64,000 bases of DNA from Halogeometricum pallidum JCM 14848 (GCF_000337095.1 NZ_AOIV01000003.1:1-64000), one strand, 5' to 3'. Numbered from the stretch's first letter, positions 1 through 8,611 are shown. Notes: generated from the letters alone by a model not told the origin. Numbers and translations: made by a program.

Positions 1-1
1 G

Positions 2-640
2 CGCGGCGACGTCGACATCGACTTCCTCGCCGGCCCCTCCGAGGTGTTGGTCCTCGCCGACGACACCTGCGACCCCGAGTACGTCGCCGCGGACCTCCTC
101 GCGCAGGCCGAACACGACGAGAACGCCTCCGTCGTCGCCGTCACGGACGACGCCGACGTCGCCGAGGCCGTCGCGGCGGCGGTCGAACGGCGGGTCGAGG
201 GACGGGAGCGAGCCGAGACGATCCGCGGGGCGTTCGAGAACGACGCCTCGGGCGTCCTCCTCGCGCGGTCGATGCCCGAGGCGGTGCTGTTCGCCGAGGA
301 GTACGCCGCCGAACATCTCTCGATACAGGCCGAGGACGACGAGGCGCTCCTCGACAGGATATCCAACGCCGGGAGCGTCTTCCTCGGACCGTACACGCCC
401 GTCGCGGCCGGCGACTACGCCTCCGGGACGAACCACGTCCTCCCCACCTCGGGCGGGGCGAAGCGCTACGGCGGCCTCTCCGTCGAGACGTTCCTCCGCT
501 CTTCGACCGTCCAGCGACTCGACGAGGGGGCGCTGTCGGACCTCTCGTCGACCGTCGAGACGCTGGCCGACGCCGAGGGGTTGGAGGCCCACGCCGAGAG
601 CGTCCGCGCGCGGTTCGAGGGCGGGGACGGACGCGAGTGA
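2..640 (+). CDS. hisD: Histidinol dehydrogenase, C-terminal part (5' end outside window)
   Basis: HisD catalyses the last two steps of histidine synthesis, the NAD-dependent oxidation of histidinol to histidine, using a bound zinc. Only the last 212 codons are present because the window starts inside the gene. Family motifs seen in order are AGPSEVLV near the fragment start, QAEHD (zinc-site Gln/His region), AEHLSI (catalytic Glu-His), GDYASGTNHVLPT (metal-ligand Asp and substrate loop), and the late EAH histidine. The reading frame is open and stops with TGA. A methyltransferase gene starts 6 nt downstream, so the two are probably co-transcribed. Identity is secure; the N-terminal half cannot be judged. 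Confidence 0.95.
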   Translation, partial: RGDVDIDFLAGPSEVLVLADDTCDPEYVAADLLAQAEHDENASVVAVTDDADVAEAVAAAVERRVEGRERAETIRGAFENDASGVLLARSMPEAVLFAEEYAAEHLSIQAEDDEALLDRISNAGSVFLGPYTPVAAGDYASGTNHVLPTSGGAKRYGGLSVETFLRSSTVQRLDEGALSDLSSTVETLADAEGLEAHAESVRARFEGGDGRE

Positions 641-646
641 CCTGAG

Positions 647-1429
647 ATGACACCCCGCCCGCGCCCCCCGTCGTTCGCGGACGCCTGCGCCCGCGTGGTC
701 GAGGACCCCGGCGCCGACCACTCGCTGGCGACGACGCTCGCCCCCGTCCGCGCGCGGATGGACGTCTCCGAGGCGGCGTCCGCCCGGACGGACGCCCGCC
801 GGGAACTCCTCGCGGCGCGCCTCCCCGCGGACGTCGACCGGGTCGCCGAACTCGGGTGCGGCACGGGGACGCTGTTGGACCGCCTGCGCGAGGAGCACGA
901 CGCCGTCGGCGTCGACCCGGCCCCCGGACTCCTCGCGTTCGCCGCCGCGCGCGGTGCATCCGTCATCTGCGGCGACCCGGCGAACCCGCCCCTGCGCGCC
1001 GCGTTCGACGCCGTCTGCGCCTTCGACGCGGCCGGAACGCCCCCGTCCGCCCCGCTCTCGGCGCTCTTCGAGGGCGCGTACGCGACGCTCAGACCGGGAG
1101 GTATCCTCGTCGCGGGCGCACTCTCGGACGCGCGGGCGGTCGCGGACTCGGGCGTGGAGACGTACCGCGGCGCGCGCTACGTGCTCGAACGCGCCGTCGA
1201 CGTGGCGCCCGGGGAGTCGGCGGTCCACGCGGACTACCGCGTCACCGACCGCCGAACGGGCGCGGTGGGCGTCACCTCCGAGCGGACGCCGTTCCGCGTC
1301 GTCGACGCCGCGGACGTTCGCGAAGCCCTCGACGACTCCGGGTTCGAGGACGCGAGCGTCGTCGCGGACGCCGGCGTCGAGGGCGAACTCGTAGTCACGG
1401 CGGTGCGGCCCGTCGAGACGGGCGGGTGA
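647..1429 (+). CDS. Class I SAM-dependent methyltransferase, substrate unknown
   Basis: This 260-residue protein has the SAM-binding motif I VAELGCGTGTLL at about residues 66-77 and an acidic GVDPAP strand end about 20 residues later, as in class I methyltransferases. An N-terminal helical region of about 60 residues precedes the Rossmann core, and beta strands typical of the C-terminal half follow. No motif identifies the substrate. The ATG lies 6 nt after the hisD stop, which suggests an operon, but a role in histidine metabolism is not implied. The fold is clear; the function is unknown. Confidence 0.75.
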   Translation: MTPRPRPPSFADACARVVEDPGADHSLATTLAPVRARMDVSEAASARTDARRELLAARLPADVDRVAELGCGTGTLLDRLREEHDAVGVDPAPGLLAFAAARGASVICGDPANPPLRAAFDAVCAFDAAGTPPSAPLSALFEGAYATLRPGGILVAGALSDARAVADSGVETYRGARYVLERAVDVAPGESAVHADYRVTDRRTGAVGVTSERTPFRVVDAADVREALDDSGFEDASVVADAGVEGELVVTAVRPVETGG

Positions 1430-1520
1430 GCCGGCGTCGGTCCCGACGGGCTACGTCGGACCCTCGGGGAAGCCCGGGACCAGCGTCAACGTTAACAGGG
1501 TGTACCCGGTAGGTTCCCTC

Positions 1521-1886
1521 ATGAGTACCGAGACGGTCGACGGCGGGACCGACGCGGCCGTGACGGTGACGGAATCGGCGGCCTCGGAGGCCCTCCGCCT
1601 GATGGAGTCCGAGGGGATGGATACCGACGTGTCGGGTCTTCGACTGTTCGTCCAGCAGGGCGGTTGCGCGGGCCTCTCCTACGGGATGCGCTTCGACCAC
1701 GAACCCGAGGAGGACGACGCGGTCATCGAGCAGAACGGCCTGCGGGTGTTCGTCGACCCGGCGAGTCAGAACTACATCGGCGGGTCGACCCTCCAGTTCG
1801 AGGGCGGTCTGCAGGGCGCGGGTTTCCACGTCCAGAACCCGAACATCGTCAGCGAGTGCGGGTGCGGCGAATCGTTCCGGACGTAG
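1521..1886 (+). CDS. HesB/IscA-family A-type iron-sulfur carrier
   Basis: The product is a 121-residue A-type carrier, expected to accept or deliver Fe-S clusters to apoproteins in the cytoplasm. The three family cysteines are visible: Cys49 in GGCAGLSYG and Cys113/Cys115 in the C-terminal ECGCGESF. The start was placed at ATG 1521 (MSTETVDGG) rather than the in-frame codon at 1500, because the latter would add seven residues that do not match the family. A TATA-like run with TTAAC lies around 1490-1497, fitting a leaderless or nearly leaderless transcript. No other Fe-S assembly genes are adjacent. Confidence 0.88.
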   Translation: MSTETVDGGTDAAVTVTESAASEALRLMESEGMDTDVSGLRLFVQQGGCAGLSYGMRFDHEPEEDDAVIEQNGLRVFVDPASQNYIGGSTLQFEGGLQGAGFHVQNPNIVSECGCGESFRT

Positions 1887-1938
1887 GGACGGAGGCCGGA
1901 ACGACAGGATAAACCGCCCGGAGGCCGAACGACGGCCC

Positions 1939-2190
1939 ATGGCTGCCGAACTCGAAGGTCGAGAGACCGGGGACGGACGGACGGTGTACGTCGACCGCGG
2001 GGAGACCGAACGCGGCGCGCAGGGTCCGTTCTTCGTCGTCTTCGTCACCGAGGACCGCGAGACGCGATGGGGCTACTTCTGCGGCAACTGCGACTCGCTC
2101 GACACCGCGATGGACACGATGGGCCGCATCCAGTGCAACGTCTGCGGCAACATCCGAAAGCCCGACGAATGGGACGCCGCCCACGAGTAG
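1939..2190 (+). CDS. Small zinc-ribbon protein (DUF5816-like)
   Basis: This 83-residue protein has two CxxC pairs, Cys48/Cys51 (FCGNC) and Cys66/Cys69 (CNVCGN), spaced as in a zinc ribbon, after an N-terminal strand-rich region (VYVDRGETERG, FFVVFVTEDR). It resembles a conserved haloarchaeal family I recall as DUF5816, without a known function. The gene starts 52 nt after the Fe-S carrier on the same strand. The Trp-Gly-Tyr-Phe segment before the first CxxC and the KPDEWD segment after the second look well conserved. The molecular role is unknown. Confidence 0.7.
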   Translation: MAAELEGRETGDGRTVYVDRGETERGAQGPFFVVFVTEDRETRWGYFCGNCDSLDTAMDTMGRIQCNVCGNIRKPDEWDAAHE

Positions 2191-2310
2191 CCCCACCGGT
2201 TCCGTTTTCCCCGCCCGAAACGACCCCGTAGACACGTCGCTCGACAGACATTCTCGCGTGTGACAAACTGTGCCAAACTTTATCTGGTGAGCCGTGGTAT
2301 CGTTCGGTAC

Positions 2311-2655
2311 ATGCCCCCTGTCAGCATGCCTCCGTCGGAGGAAGCTCGGTCGATCTTCAGTCGACTCGGATACACCGTCTCGGGCGACGGCCCCGAGTTC
2401 GTCGCAGAGCGCAAGTGGCGGACCGTTCAGGTGACCGTACTCGACGCCGACTCGAACTTGCGGGGACGACGCGCCGTCGCGGACGGCGGCGAGACACGGG
2501 AGTATCCGCTCCGGTGCTTCGTCACCTGGAAGGAGGCCGCAGGGGACCTTCGCGGGCAGTTGACCGACGCCGACCCCGCCTACGAGTGGGCCGTCATCGG
2601 CGTCGACGGCCGGGACTCCGAGGAGTACGACGTGGTGCTCCCGGAGGCGCGCTGA
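2311..2655 (+). CDS. Conserved haloarchaeal protein of unknown function (DUF7116-like)
   Basis: A 114-residue soluble acidic protein with no recognisable catalytic motif. ATG 2311 was chosen over an in-frame ATG at 2260 because an AACTTTATC promoter-like element at about 2276-2284 sits about 30 nt before it, giving a leaderless start. Internal MPPSEEA at 2326 is another possible start. The sequence alternates strands and helices (VQVTVLDAD, LRCFVTWKEAA, YEWAVIGVDG), suggesting a compact alpha/beta fold. I recall similar proteins as DUF7116, but this is not certain. Confidence 0.6.
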   Translation: MPPVSMPPSEEARSIFSRLGYTVSGDGPEFVAERKWRTVQVTVLDADSNLRGRRAVADGGETREYPLRCFVTWKEAAGDLRGQLTDADPAYEWAVIGVDGRDSEEYDVVLPEAR

Positions 2656-2763
2656 GCGGCCCCGTTCCCGACCCGATTCGGAGGCCGACTCTCGAACCGG
2701 TCTCTCGAACTGACGCCGCGACTGTCGCGAACCGTTTTTGTTCCGGCCAACCTACGTATCCGT

Positions 2764-3465
2764 ATGTCGCAGACAGACCTGCGTAGCGTCGTCGAGAGCC
2801 GACGGGTTAACACGGTCCTCTCGTGGCTTCTCGTCGGGTTCCTGCTCGTCGCCGCCGCGGGTCAGTTTGCCGACGGCGAACTCCAGTGGGCCGGGTTCAC
2901 GCTCGCCGTCGCCGCCGTCGCCCTCGTCCCGGCCGCGGCGCTTCGGAACCCCACGTCGATGCTGCCGTGGGAGGTGCTGTTTCTCGCCGCCTTCCCCATC
3001 ATCACTCGCGCCCTCGTCACCGGCGAGACGGTGGGCGGGATGACGTTCACCGGGCGCGTCACTACTTACCTCGCCGTCGCCGCCGTGGCGCTCATCGTCG
3101 CCGTCGAACTGGACGTGTTCACCTCGATTCAGATGAACCACTCCTTCGCCGTGGCGTTCGTCGTCGTCACGACGATGGCCGCCGCGGGCGTCTGGGCCGT
3201 CTCCCGTTGGGCCTCCGACGTGCTGGTCGGCACCGCGTTCCTCTACGACGGCCGGACCGAGGCGGTCATCGAGGAGGCGTTGATGTGGGACTTCGTCGCC
3301 GCCACCGTCGCCGGCGTCTTCGCTGGCGTCCTCTTCGAGTACTACTTCCGCCGCCTCGCCCGCCTGCACAGTCGCCTGCCCGAGGGCGACGCGGGGGCGC
3401 GGCCGACTCCCCGCGACGACGGACGCGCGGCCGAGAGCGGGGACGGGGAGGTGTCCCGGCGGTGA
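2764..3465 (+). CDS. Polytopic membrane protein, first of an overlapping pair
   Basis: A 233-residue protein with about six hydrophobic segments (approximately residues 20-38, 45-62, 67-85, 100-118, 128-148 and 175-197). A charged, Gly/Asp/Arg-rich cytoplasmic-type tail of about 35 residues follows. A GTTTTTG promoter-like run lies about 25-30 nt before the ATG. Its stop overlaps the GTG start of the next membrane gene in GTGA, so translation of the two is probably coupled and the products may form one complex. No family motif is recognised. Confidence 0.7.
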   Translation: MSQTDLRSVVESRRVNTVLSWLLVGFLLVAAAGQFADGELQWAGFTLAVAAVALVPAAALRNPTSMLPWEVLFLAAFPIITRALVTGETVGGMTFTGRVTTYLAVAAVALIVAVELDVFTSIQMNHSFAVAFVVVTTMAAAGVWAVSRWASDVLVGTAFLYDGRTEAVIEEALMWDFVAATVAGVFAGVLFEYYFRRLARLHSRLPEGDAGARPTPRDDGRAAESGDGEVSRR

Positions 3466-4118
3466 AAATCAGAGACGCCCTCCACATCTCGACGGAACGG
3501 CAGCGACAGGCGAGCAAAGCCATGCGAGCGCTGTTGGGTCTCATGGTCGTCTTCGGCCTCCTGACCGGGAGCGCGGGCGTCGTCGTCAACGCCCTCGTCG
3601 CCTTCGCCGTCACCTTCCTCCCGGGCGTCTTAGAGCACGACTACGACATCCCGATGGACGCCGGGTTGACCCTGTGGCTGACGCTGGCCGTCTTCCTGCA
3701 CGGCCTCGGCACCGTCGCCCTCCCGTTCGTCGGCACTCCCTACTCGGACATCTGGTGGTACGACCACCTCACGCACGTCCTCTCGGCGAGCATCGTCGCC
3801 GCCGTCGGCTACGCCACGGCCCGCGCGTTCGACCTGCACAGCGAGGCGGTGTCGCTCCCCCCACGGTTCATGTTCGTGTTCATCCTCACGTTCACGCTCG
3901 CGTTCGGGGTGTTCTGGGAGGTCATCGAGTTCGTCATCTCGCTGACGGCGGCGTCGCTCGGCATCGGGAGCGTCCTCACCCAGTACGGCCTCGAAGACAC
4001 GATGTTGGACCTGCTGTTCGACACCGCGGGCGCCGTCGCCGTCGCGGTGTGGGGCAGCGGGCAGTTGACCGGCGTGGTGACGGCGCTGACGGCGCGGTTC
4101 GACCGTCCGGGGGCGTGA
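3462..4118 (+). CDS. Polytopic membrane protein (DUF2238/YjdF-like)
   Basis: The GTG at 3462 overlaps the preceding stop by 4 nt (GTGA) and opens a 218-residue protein with five to six hydrophobic segments. The conserved-looking IWWYDHLTH motif lies just before a membrane helix, with a later FGVFWEVIEF segment; both recall the DUF2238/YjdF family of bacterial and archaeal inner-membrane proteins of unknown function. The charged His/Asp cluster at the membrane edge could bind a metal, but that is inference. The longer in-frame extension upstream is a shadow of the preceding gene and was rejected. Confidence 0.68.
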   Translation: MKIRDALHISTERQRQASKAMRALLGLMVVFGLLTGSAGVVVNALVAFAVTFLPGVLEHDYDIPMDAGLTLWLTLAVFLHGLGTVALPFVGTPYSDIWWYDHLTHVLSASIVAAVGYATARAFDLHSEAVSLPPRFMFVFILTFTLAFGVFWEVIEFVISLTAASLGIGSVLTQYGLEDTMLDLLFDTAGAVAVAVWGSGQLTGVVTALTARFDRPGA

Positions 4119-4238
4119 GAATTGCAGTCGGTGCGCGCGCCCGCGACCTCACCGCCGCCAACTACATGATAATTCGGGCCCACGTCCACATACGGGCAAT
4201 CGGCGGACGGTGCCTGCCCGCAACAGCGGACTAACACA

Positions 4239-4445
4239 ATGGTATACAAGAAGATCACACTCATCGGGCACAGCGACGAGAGCTTCGACGCGGCCGTCGA
4301 CAACGCCGCCGACCGCGCCGAGGCGACACTCGACAACGTCCACTGGATCGAAGTCGAGAGCATGGGCATGGAGATAGCCAGCGTCGAGGGGCGCCAGTAC
4401 CAAGCGGAGGTCGAAGTGGCCTTCCAACTCGAAGGCGACGAGTAA
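4239..4445 (+). CDS. Dodecin, flavin-storage protein
   Basis: This 68-residue protein matches archaeal dodecins, which form hollow dodecamers that bind riboflavin or lumichrome between paired tryptophans. The start [12 protein letters not shown], the central [11 protein letters not shown] with the flavin-stacking Trp, and the [12 protein letters not shown] strand are typical, as is the length. The gene stands alone: the preceding membrane gene ends 120 nt upstream and the phosphoesterase begins 49 nt downstream. A TGATAATT element about 70 nt upstream does not give a convincing leaderless start. Confidence 0.92.
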   Translation: MVYKKITLIGHSDESFDAAVDNAADRAEATLDNVHWIEVESMGMEIASVEGRQYQAEVEVAFQLEGDE

Positions 4446-4494
4446 GCGTTCCCCGACCGACGGGTTCATCTTCTCCGCGGCGTCACGACGGTGT

Positions 4495-5886
4495 ATGCCG
4501 CGTCTCCTCCACTACTCCGACATCGAAAACGTCTACGACGACCCCGTTCGCGCGGGGCGTCTCGCGGGTCTCGTTCGCGCCCTCGACGGCGACGACGCTC
4601 TCGTCTGCGGGACGGGCGACACCACCGCGCCGGGCGTCCTCTCTCTCATCGAACGGGGCCGGCAGTCGCTGGACTTCTTCGCGGCCGTCGGGGCCGACGT
4701 CGACACCTTCGGAAATCACGACTTCGATTACGGTCCCGCGGCGACGCGCGGAATCGTCGCCGACTCGCCGCAGACGTGGGTGTCCGCCAACGTCCGCGAC
4801 GAGGACGGGCGGCAGTTCCCGGGCACGGTGCCGCACGTGGTCCGCGAGGTGGACGGCACGCGCGTCGGCCTCGTCGGCGTCACGGACCCCGCGACGCCGT
4901 CGCTGAACCCGATGGCGGCCGACCTGACGTTCACCGACCCCTACGAAGCCGTAGAGACGGAGCTAGAGGCACTCCGCGCGGCGGGCGTCGACCACGTCGT
5001 CGTGCTCTCGCATCTCGGCGGCGGCGACGACGAACTCGCCCGGCGCGTCGACGTCGACGCGATTCTCGGCGGGCACGTCCACGCCGAACGACGCGAGTAC
5101 GTCGACGGAACGCTGCTCCTCCGCCCCGGCGCGAACGGGCACGTCGTCTTCGAGGTGGAACTCGGCGCCGACGACGGGGCGGACTCGCGGGCGCGAGCGA
5201 CGGCGACGCGCCACGAAACGGCCGACGCGCCCGTCCACGAGGCGCTGAGCGAGCGACTCCGCGGGCGCGTCGACGACGCCGGGTTGGACGAGGTGGTCGC
5301 CGTCGTCGAAGAGCCGATGGACCGCTCGGAGGAGACGGTGTTCGGCGGCGAGTGCGCCGTCGGAAACTTCGTCGCCGACGCCTATCGCTGGTCGATGGAC
5401 GCCGACGTGGGCTTGCAGAACAGCGGCGGCATCCGGAACGGTCCGCCCCTCGACGGCGAGGTGACCATCGCCGATCTCGTGAGTGTCATCCCGTTCGAAG
5501 AGCGCGTCGTCCTCGCGGAACTGACCGGCGAGGAACTCCGCGCGGTCCTGCGCGAGTGCGCCGCCGCGACGGTCGACTTCGGCGAACCGGACTGGTGGCA
5601 GGGACACCTCAGCGGCGTCGAACTCGTCTGGGACGACGACCGCGAGGCGGTCGTCTCCGCGCGGGTCGGCGGCAGTCCCATCGACCCCGGAGCGACGTAC
5701 TCGGTGGCGACGGCCGACTACTTGCTCCACAGCGACCACGAGTTCCCGACTATCGACGCGCGCCACCGGGCCGCCGAGGGGCGGATTCAACACGAGGTGC
5801 TCGCCGACTACGCCCGCGAGTTCGGTCTCGACGGCGGCGTCGACGGGCGAATCAGACGGGTCTCGGGGTGCGCCGCGGACGATTGA
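4495..5886 (+). CDS. 5'-nucleotidase/UshA-family metallophosphoesterase
   Basis: The 463-residue protein combines an N-terminal calcineurin-like phosphoesterase domain with a C-terminal 5'-nucleotidase domain. Visible metal-site motifs are HYSDIEN near the start, GNHDFDY, SHLGGG and GGHVHAE. The C-terminal substrate domain shows LQNSGGIRNG and SVATADYLLHSDHE. Such enzymes hydrolyse nucleotides or other phosphate esters. No signal peptide is visible, so a cytoplasmic location is likely, unlike the exported bacterial UshA. The first motif has Ile-Glu-Asn where relatives usually have a Leu/Ile-His-Gly, so metal coordination may differ slightly. Confidence 0.82.
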   Translation: MPRLLHYSDIENVYDDPVRAGRLAGLVRALDGDDALVCGTGDTTAPGVLSLIERGRQSLDFFAAVGADVDTFGNHDFDYGPAATRGIVADSPQTWVSANVRDEDGRQFPGTVPHVVREVDGTRVGLVGVTDPATPSLNPMAADLTFTDPYEAVETELEALRAAGVDHVVVLSHLGGGDDELARRVDVDAILGGHVHAERREYVDGTLLLRPGANGHVVFEVELGADDGADSRARATATRHETADAPVHEALSERLRGRVDDAGLDEVVAVVEEPMDRSEETVFGGECAVGNFVADAYRWSMDADVGLQNSGGIRNGPPLDGEVTIADLVSVIPFEERVVLAELTGEELRAVLRECAAATVDFGEPDWWQGHLSGVELVWDDDREAVVSARVGGSPIDPGATYSVATADYLLHSDHEFPTIDARHRAAEGRIQHEVLADYAREFGLDGGVDGRIRRVSGCAADD

Positions 5887-5973
5887 GAAGGAACCAGGGG
5901 GAGTCGCCTCCTGCGCCGGCGGACCGTGCCGAAGGGGAAACGTTCAGGCGGGCGGGTGCCGTCTCATCCGACG

Positions 5974-6393
5974 ATGACGCGAGTGGTGGTCCCCGTCAGG
6001 TACCCGCTGACAAAGCACTCGGAAGCAACGCTCTCGGAAGCCGTCCGCATCTCCGAGGAACGCGAGGCGGAACTCACGATTCTCCACGTCGACCTCTACC
6101 AGGAGAACCGCGGGGTGACGAGAGCCGAGTTGAAACGCGCGATAGAGGAGAAGTTCGGCCGACTCGACCGGACGCGGTACGTCATCCGACGCGGCTTCCT
6201 CGTCGAGGAAACCATCCTCGAAGAGGCGGCCGCCGAAGAGGCGGACATCGTCGTCATCGGGTCGAAGCAGGCGAGTCGCTGGCGGCGGATGCTGCGGCGC
6301 TTCCTCGACGACCCCGACATCGAGACGTACCTCAGACAGAAACTCGACTGCACGGTCATCACGGTCCGTCCGAACCAGAAGAGCGAGGCCTGA
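5974..6393 (+). CDS. Universal stress protein (UspA) family
   Basis: A 139-residue UspA-fold protein: first strand MTRVVVPVRYP, a long helix, strand LTILHVDLY, and the late IVVIGSKQAS followed by CTVITVRP. The usual ATP-binding glycine pattern after the IGS is not complete, so it may not bind ATP. The start was set at ATG 5974. The in-frame GTG at 5926 would add 16 basic residues with no resemblance to the family. The gene is convergent with the mechanosensitive channel gene that ends 42 nt downstream. Confidence 0.82.
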   Translation: MTRVVVPVRYPLTKHSEATLSEAVRISEEREAELTILHVDLYQENRGVTRAELKRAIEEKFGRLDRTRYVIRRGFLVEETILEEAAAEEADIVVIGSKQASRWRRMLRRFLDDPDIETYLRQKLDCTVITVRPNQKSEA

Positions 6394-6434
6394 CCGGTCG
6401 GAGAACCGTCGTGACGGCCGAGACCGGACGGTTC

Positions 6435-7430
6435 TCAGTTTCGCTCGCCGTCGCGGCCGCGTCGGTCTATCCGCCCGCCGGCGTCGGACCACGACTCGTC
6501 GGGTCGCTCTCCGACCTCCGCACGGAGCGACCCGCTGGTGTCGTCGAAGACGTGGTGCGTGTGGGGGTACGCCGCCTGCACGTCGGCTTCGTCTTCGAGT
6601 AATCGGTACAGTTTCGACTGCACGCGCGAGCGGACGGTGAGGAGTTTGTACGGTTTCTTCGCCCAGTAGCGCAGGGTTACGAGGATACCGTTGTCGGCGT
6701 ACTCGTCGATGTACGCCGTCGGCTTCGCGGGATAGCGAGCGCTCCCCACGCGGATGTCCGGCCCGCCTTCCACCACCATGTCGATGTCGCTCGCGGCCCG
6801 TTCGAGCAGGTTCCGCGTCTTCGAGATGTCCGACTCGTACGTCGCCAGAAACGCGAGTCGGAGGCGGACGCGTTCGTCCTCCGCCGAGTAGTTCGTCACC
6901 AGACTGTCGCGGATGGTGGCGTTGGGGATGACGAGAAACGTGTTGTCCAGCGTGAACATCTTCGTGTAGCGGATGGTTATCTCGTCGACGAACCCCTTCC
7001 GGCCGTCCTGGAGTTCGATCATGTCGCCCACCTCGTACGGCTGATCCGCGAGGATGAACAGGCCGTTGATGGCGCTCCCGACGATGGGGGCGAGGACGAT
7101 ACCGACCACGGCGGAGAACACCCCGACGGAGATGGCAATGTTGCCGAAGTGGAGGCCGGCGACGACGCCCGCCGCCACCAACGAGGCGAAGATGACCGTC
7201 GAGCGGATGAGTCGAAGAACGACCTGTGCGACGCTCTGACGGCGAAACCGCCGCGCGACGGTCCGTCCGAGAAAGCGGACGACGTAGCCCGAGAGCGCGT
7301 AGCCCCCCACGAGGATGAGCAACGCGGCGACGTAATTCGCGCCGGGGAAGAACAGGAAGTCGGGGAGCAGTTGTCGAACGAACTCCTCGCCCTCCGTCGG
7401 CGTCGGCGTCCCCTGCATACGCCGGACCAC
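6435..7430 (-). CDS. MscS-family mechanosensitive channel
   Basis: A 331-residue small-conductance channel of the MscS type. Three to four hydrophobic segments occupy roughly residues 30-125. The pore-lining helix is the Gly/Ala-rich ISVGVFSAVVGIVLAPIVG region, and the DQPYEVGDMIEL beta-domain entrance that follows is a strong family marker. The cytoplasmic vestibule domain (VDEITIRYTKM, VIPNATI) extends to about residue 280, then a charged tail. It would release solutes on hypo-osmotic shock. An alternative start is Met at 7418. A second paralogue lies at 59.5-60.7 kb. Confidence 0.88.
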   Translation of the reverse strand: MVRRMQGTPTPTEGEEFVRQLLPDFLFFPGANYVAALLILVGGYALSGYVVRFLGRTVARRFRRQSVAQVVLRLIRSTVIFASLVAAGVVAGLHFGNIAISVGVFSAVVGIVLAPIVGSAINGLFILADQPYEVGDMIELQDGRKGFVDEITIRYTKMFTLDNTFLVIPNATIRDSLVTNYSAEDERVRLRLAFLATYESDISKTRNLLERAASDIDMVVEGGPDIRVGSARYPAKPTAYIDEYADNGILVTLRYWAKKPYKLLTVRSRVQSKLYRLLEDEADVQAAYPHTHHVFDDTSGSLRAEVGERPDESWSDAGGRIDRRGRDGERN

Positions 7431-7520
7431 GACGGGGGGCGAGAAAAAGGGCCGCCACTCCGGGTCAGGTGCGGTCGACGCGGGTGAAGCGATAAGTCCC
7501 CGCCGCCCGTTCGGGTTGGC

Positions 7521-8261
7521 ATGTTAGGCCGATTTAGACAGACGCCGGATTTCACTATCTCCTCGGACCACTCGCCGGGAGAAACGCTGCTCGCCGGATT
7601 CTCGACGTTCGGCCTCGCCGGACTCACGGCCGCGGACTTCGTCGTCGACCAACTCGAACTCGAAGAGATCGGTCACCTCTCCGTCGAGGGTCTCCCCACG
7701 GTGACTCCGTTCGAGGACGGCCGGCCGCGACACCACACCCGGTTGTTCTCGCGACCGGACCTCGACGTGACCGTCCTCGTCGGCGAACTGTTCGTACCGG
7801 CCGTCGCGGGCGGGGCGTTCGCGGACGCCGTCCTCGAGTGGACCGAGCGCAACGACGTCGACGAGATAGCCGTCCTCTCGGGCGTTCCCATCCCGCACAG
7901 CCACGCCGAACACGAGACGTACTTCGTGGCCACCGACGACTACCGGGAGCGACGGCTGACGGACGTCGAAATCCCGCCGATGGGACGCGGATTCTTCGAC
8001 GGCACGAACGCCGCCCTCGTCGAACGCGGCGTCGACTCCTCGCTCGGTGTCTGCGTCTACATCACGCCCGTCCACGCGCAGGTGCCCGACGTGGACGCCG
8101 CCGTCCGCCTCGTCGAGGCCGCGGAGGCGGTGTACGGACTGGGACTCGACGCCGACCCCCTTGAGGCGTTCGCCGGCGAGGTGCGACAGCACTACGCCGA
8201 ACTCGCCGAACGACTCGAAGCGCGCGAGGAGGAGATGCCCGAGGACCGGATGTACATGTAA
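7521..8261 (+). CDS. PAC2-family protein (proteasome-assembly-chaperone-like)
   Basis: This 246-residue protein resembles archaeal PAC2-family proteins, related to eukaryotic proteasome assembly chaperone 2. Features include the glycine-rich TLLAGFSTFGLAGLTAADF near the N-terminus, the strand LDVTVLVGELFVP and the IAVLSGVPIPHS turn, with a helical C-terminus (residues 190-240) that could form a coiled coil. A GATAAGT promoter-like box at about 7489-7496 sits 28 nt before the ATG. No proteasome gene is adjacent, so a chaperone role is family inference only. Confidence 0.75.
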   Translation: MLGRFRQTPDFTISSDHSPGETLLAGFSTFGLAGLTAADFVVDQLELEEIGHLSVEGLPTVTPFEDGRPRHHTRLFSRPDLDVTVLVGELFVPAVAGGAFADAVLEWTERNDVDEIAVLSGVPIPHSHAEHETYFVATDDYRERRLTDVEIPPMGRGFFDGTNAALVERGVDSSLGVCVYITPVHAQVPDVDAAVRLVEAAEAVYGLGLDADPLEAFAGEVRQHYAELAERLEAREEEMPEDRMYM

Positions 8262-8282
8262 TCCCACCTTTTTCCCGACTCG

Positions 8283-8301
8283 GGTCGCGCTTCGCGCGAC
8301 C
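8283..8301 (+). terminator. Perfect hairpin after the PAC2 gene
   Basis: GGTCGCGC (8283-8290) and GCGCGACC (8294-8301) are perfectly complementary around a TTC loop. An outer, slightly imperfect arm pairs TTTTTCCCGAC before it with GTCGGAAAAA after it. The position, 21 nt after the stop codon, and the T-run suggest transcription termination or an RNA 3' stabiliser. Archaeal termination usually relies on U-tracts, so a hairpin role is inference. Confidence 0.5.
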
Positions 8302-8558
8302 GCTCGTCGGAAAAAGCTGGACCAAAAAGTGCCGCGACTCGCTCACTCGTTCGCTCGCCGCGATGCGACCGCTTGTAATAACCCTCTGATCTCGAACCGA
8401 CGACGGAAAACTGCCCCGCTGAGCCGAACGAATCGGACTCGTGTCTAGTCGATTCTCGACGTGATAGCTCGAACTACCGGGCGTTCTCGCCGCCTCGATA
8501 ACTCGACTCAGCGATTCGGAACGTTCGACTGTGAGATACCATCGACTTCCGAAGGAGC

Positions 8559-8579
8559 GTGCTACTCAATTAATAGTAA
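8559..8579. promoter_or_regulatory. Candidate TrmB-type operator at the trmB promoter
   Basis: CTAC-N7-ATAG (core 8562-8576) is a near copy of the perfect CTAC-N7-GTAG repeat upstream of the transporter gene. Read in another register it is TACT-N8-AGTA, similar to the TACT-N7/8-GAGTA motif I recall for Halobacterium TrmB. It covers the TATA-like box at 8569-8576, so binding should repress trmB itself. Confidence 0.5.
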
Positions 8580-8611
8580 ACATCAAGGGAGTCCGCCGAG
8601 AGGGGTGAGAT

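Larger units (their letters stand above)
8262..8611. other. 350-nt intergenic region with hairpin and trmB promoter
   Basis: No gene is seen here. The left part holds a strong GC hairpin (8283-8301) flanked by T-rich and A-rich runs, probably the terminator of the PAC2 gene. The middle has short imperfect repeats of CTCG/CACTCG near 8338-8362. The right part is AT-richer and carries the trmB promoter, with an AATTAATA TATA-like box at 8569-8576 and an operator-like inverted repeat over it. Confidence 0.7.

Noticed and set aside
141-959. Long minus-strand ORFs opposite hisD and the methyltransferase
   Set aside because: Arg/Pro/Gly-rich translations without motifs, typical antisense shadows in GC-rich DNA.
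4491-6602. 703-codon plus-strand ORF over the phosphoesterase gene
   Set aside because: It is an Arg-rich frame shifted relative to the real UshA-like gene and shows no domain.
8338-8362. Short CTCG/CACTCG repeats considered as a CRISPR-like array
   Set aside because: Repeats are only a few bases long, irregular and without spacers.
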